A stretch of DNA of 64,000 nucleotides from contig DASTZZ010000019.1 of NCBI GenBank assembly GCA_035764005.1, positions 124,001-188,000 of the forward strand. The letters run 5' to 3'. Below the pieces are notes generated by a model. It was not told the DNA's origin, made no database searches, and worked only from the letters and a program-made list of their open reading frames with translations. Both the position numbers and the translations under genes were made by a program. Within the stretch, counting starts at the first letter, position 1. Every line of letters starts with the position of its first letter. The stretch comes from Terriglobales bacterium (GTDB lineage Bacteria; Acidobacteriota; Terriglobia; Terriglobales; Acidobacteriaceae). Shown piece after piece: positions 61,698 through 64,000 of this stretch.

Positions 61698-63998
61698 TCA
61701 TATCCTCAGTTCTACGACCGTTGCGCCGGCTCCGCCTTCGCTTTGCGGTGGTTCGTTTACGGTCGCAACGTGCGGATGTGATTTCAAGAACTGTCGCAGA
61801 GCCTTGCGCAAGATGCCCATTCCGCTGCCGTGCACAACGCGTACCCGCGGCATACCGGCGAGAAACGCGCGATCTACAAACTTCTCCACTTCGCGTGTGG
61901 CATCATCTACGGTTTGCCCAATGACGTTGATTTCGGTTGGCACACTCAGGTCGTTGTCGTCATTCTTGAGAGACACCGAGATTCCGCGCGCACGTGCTGC
62001 GGCGACAGGGGATACAGCGCGCTCCGCGACAGCGGATCTGACCACCGTGGCAATATCCGTCTTGGGAACACGCATCTTCATAATGCCTGCTTCCACTTCA
62101 AACGTGTTCTCGTCGATTTTGCGCTTGACGACAGCCTCTCTTCCCAGCGATTTCAAACGCACAACGTCGCCTTCAGCTACATACTTCACTTCGCCCGGCC
62201 GCGCGTTTGGATCGCCGCGATCTGCTCCGGTGCGATGAGCGACGACTGTCGCGTCGAACTGCTCCTTGAACTCGCGACGAAGCCGCGCGACTCGGCGCTC
62301 CGCATCCTTCGACATCTTCTGCGCAGCAGCGCGATCCTCGACGGTGTTGATTAGCTCTTGGGCCTGGTACTCGAAGTCCCGCAGTAGCTGTTCGAGCTTC
62401 TTCTCCATCTCGCGCACCTGCTGACGCTGCTCCTTCATGCCTTCCAGATCGAGACGGCTCTTTTCGCGCGCGACCTCCTGCTCGCGGCGGCGCAAGTCAC
62501 TGCGTTCTTGTTCGAGCGTTTCGAGCTGCTGATGCAGTTGATCGAGAAAGCGCGCGACGTCTTGTGTTTGCCCGGCGAGTCGCCGGCGCGCAGCCTCTAC
62601 GATCTGCGAGTTCAGTCCAAGTCTCTGCGCGATATTGATGCCGGCCGAGGCCCCGGGCACGCCGACCTTCAGTTCGTACGTTGGTTGCAGCGTTTTTTCA
62701 TCGAAGCCAACCGCCGCGTTCACCACGCCAGGAGTATTGGCCGCATAAACTTTCAGCGAAGTGTGATGCGTAGAGATGATGCTGGTCGCGCCTAGATTAA
62801 GAAAATGCCGGGCGATAGCGACTGCGAGAGCAGCGCCTTCTTCCGGATCGGTGGCGGAGCCGAGTTCGTCCAACAGCACCAGAGAGCGCGATGTAGCTGT
62901 TTTAGAAATGAGGTCAATGTTCCTGACGTGCGCCGAAAAAGTGGAAAGGTTCTGCTCGATCGATTGATAGTCGCCAATATCTGCGAACACCGAATCAAAA
63001 ACTGGAATCGCGGCGGCCTCTGCAGGAACCGGCATTCCCGACTGAGCCATCAGCGCAAGCAAACCAATGGTTTTTAAACCAACGGTTTTTCCGCCGGTAT
63101 TTGGTCCACTAATGATGAGCTGCCGGCTATCCGCGGCGAGTTCAAGCGAAATAGGAACCACACGACCGCCACGCTCGCGAAGGTTGCGTTCCAAAACCGG
63201 ATGCCGTGCATTTGTTACTTGAAAGTGAGTGGCTGCGTTCCAACCCTCTTTGCCGCGTCCACTCTGTCCACCTTGTCCACTCACTCCATGTTGTCCAGCC
63301 AAAACTTGCGGCCGCACACACTGGTAGTCTCGAGCAAAACGCGCCTTGGCAAATTGCAACTCGATTTCAGCCAGAACATCGAGCGCCGTTTCCAATGCAG
63401 GCGCCTGCTCGCCAATGCGAGCCGTCATCTCCAGCAGAATGCGATGAATCTCAGCGTTTTCTTCCTCCAGCAGGCGAACAAGCTCATTGTTCTGCTCGAT
63501 GGTTTCGAGCGGCTCAACGAAAACAGTTTGCCCGCTGGAACTCGCGCCGTGCACAACGCCGTTTACGCGCCGCTTCTGCTCGACCTTTACGGGAATGACG
63601 AAGCGCTCTCCGCGAATGGTGATGAGTTCATCCTGTGTCGCGCCGCCTTCCGCGAGATGGCGCATATAGCTGCGGAGCGAACTCTGAATCTCGCGCTTCT
63701 GCCGCTCAATGTCGCGCCGCAAGCGCGCCAGCTCCGGCGATGCGCGATCATCGAGCGTGCCGTCGGGAAGAATCTTGCCGTGAAAGAAGCGAAGCAGCAG
63801 GGTGAAATCGGCGAGCGCGAGCGAGCCTTCGCGAATCGCCGGCCATCCCCCGTCGAGTGAGGCTGGAGGTTCGAGTGCAATGGCGCGCCATTCGTCTGCG
63901 CGATCGGCGATTGTGAGGACTTCGCGCAGCTCCGGAATTTCGAGTGTTGCTCCGCCGATCTGAGCTTTCTTCAGAAGCTCGCGGCAGGCGGCGAGTCC
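61698..63998 (-). CDS. mutS2: Endonuclease MutS2 (partial, start beyond the right edge)
   Basis: 766 codons visible, open at the right edge; an internal Met could mimic a start at 63722, but the sequence upstream (CRELLKKAQIGGATLEIPEL, RDIERQKREI) is the normal MutS2 N-terminus. Walker A ISGPNTGGKTVGLKTIG, Walker B LVLLDELGSATDPEEGAAL, a coiled-coil region and a C-terminal Smr nuclease domain (NVIGQTVDDATREVEKFV, VRVVHGSGMGILRKALRQFL). MutS2 suppresses recombination and rescues stalled ribosomes rather than doing mismatch repair. A Gly/Ser/Gln-rich insert (QHGVSGQGGQSGRGKEGW) interrupts the region before the ATPase. Confidence 0.95.
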   Translation of the reverse strand, partial: GLAACRELLKKAQIGGATLEIPELREVLTIADRADEWRAIALEPPASLDGGWPAIREGSLALADFTLLLRFFHGKILPDGTLDDRASPELARLRRDIERQKREIQSSLRSYMRHLAEGGATQDELITIRGERFVIPVKVEQKRRVNGVVHGASSSGQTVFVEPLETIEQNNELVRLLEEENAEIHRILLEMTARIGEQAPALETALDVLAEIELQFAKARFARDYQCVRPQVLAGQHGVSGQGGQSGRGKEGWNAATHFQVTNARHPVLERNLRERGGRVVPISLELAADSRQLIISGPNTGGKTVGLKTIGLLALMAQSGMPVPAEAAAIPVFDSVFADIGDYQSIEQNLSTFSAHVRNIDLISKTATSRSLVLLDELGSATDPEEGAALAVAIARHFLNLGATSIISTHHTSLKVYAANTPGVVNAAVGFDEKTLQPTYELKVGVPGASAGINIAQRLGLNSQIVEAARRRLAGQTQDVARFLDQLHQQLETLEQERSDLRRREQEVAREKSRLDLEGMKEQRQQVREMEKKLEQLLRDFEYQAQELINTVEDRAAAQKMSKDAERRVARLRREFKEQFDATVVAHRTGADRGDPNARPGEVKYVAEGDVVRLKSLGREAVVKRKIDENTFEVEAGIMKMRVPKTDIATVVRSAVAERAVSPVAAARARGISVSLKNDDNDLSVPTEINVIGQTVDDATREVEKFVDRAFLAGMPRVRVVHGSGMGILRKALRQFLKSHPHVATVNEPPQSEGGAGATVVELRI
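63258..63298 (-). repeat. GTGGACA-type in-frame repeat inside mutS2
   Basis: On the reverse strand, GGACAAC, GTGGACAAGGTGGACAG and AGTGGAC recur, translating to the Gly/Ser/Gln-rich insert. Its composition is unlike the flanking conserved sequence. The frame is kept. Confidence 0.5.
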
Positions 63999-64000
63999 AT

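Noticed and set aside
1-64000. tRNA, rRNA, insertion sequences with transposase, prophage genes
   Set aside because: I looked for T-loop signatures, transposase motifs and phage structural genes and saw none.

Overview
The window reads as a chromosomal segment of a soil-type Acidobacteriota (Terriglobia-like), moderately GC-rich by eye. Two very large MacB/FtsX-type permeases of the acidobacterial duplicated orphan permease (ADOP) kind, an Oar-like TonB-dependent receptor with an N-terminal carboxypeptidase-regulatory domain, several DinB-fold proteins and a B12-dependent ribonucleotide reductase together support this. No rRNA, tRNA, CRISPR array, transposase or prophage was seen. Intergenic gaps hold many palindromic repeat elements of at least six families.

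Layout. 1-7.1 kb: end of a molybdenum-hydroxylase FAD subunit, then a reverse-strand metal-efflux operon (small Cys/His protein, outer-membrane factor, adaptor lipoprotein, RND pump). 7.1-13.4 kb: mobA, an orphan MlaF-like ATPase, a Wzc-like tyrosine kinase/polysaccharide co-polymerase, a methyltransferase and an MFS exporter. 13.4-17.3 kb: nrdJ, preceded by an NrdR box and a multi-hairpin leader and bracketed by two related palindromic repeats. 17.3-28.8 kb: secreted beta-propeller protein, M1 aminopeptidase, DinB protein, YihY protein, an RNase A-like toxin with a CdiI-like immunity gene, SGNH hydrolase, GH5-like hydrolase, PA2169 protein, TonB-C protein and ferritin-like protein. 28.9-34.3 kb: crotonase plus lone CoA-transferase subunit, a decayed PHP gene, an SDR lacking the catalytic Tyr, an L,D-transpeptidase-like protein and an unknown membrane protein. 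34.8-42 kb: two ADOP permeases around a DinB gene, then a Crp/Fnr regulator. 42.5-46.2 kb: channel-like protein, purN, purM, lepB. 46.4-55 kb: uxaC, Oar-like receptor, LysR regulator, aldo/keto reductase, nitroreductase. 55.4-57.7 kb: coiled-coil protein, tandem PilZ protein, DUF4112 protein. 58.3-64 kb: the DUF177-rpmF-plsX operon, a carboxymuconolactone decarboxylase/AhpD-like gene with an in-frame TGA, a receiver-like protein and mutS2 (running off the right edge).

The two most notable items: (1) at 60447-60980 the AhpD-like frame is broken only by a TGA exactly where the second Cys of the CxxC motif belongs, and a perfect 7-bp stem with a GTA loop starts 11 bases after it. This is the expected layout of a bacterial selenocysteine codon and SECIS element. 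(2) At 23948-24762 a membrane-anchored RNase A-like toxin domain overlaps by ATGA with a CdiI-type immunity gene, with no CdiA/CdiB scaffold. Smaller finds are the NrdR box and structured leader of nrdJ, a MITE-like element between purM and purN, a nested hairpin array at 56942-57163, and repeat-derived peptides inside NrdJ and MutS2.
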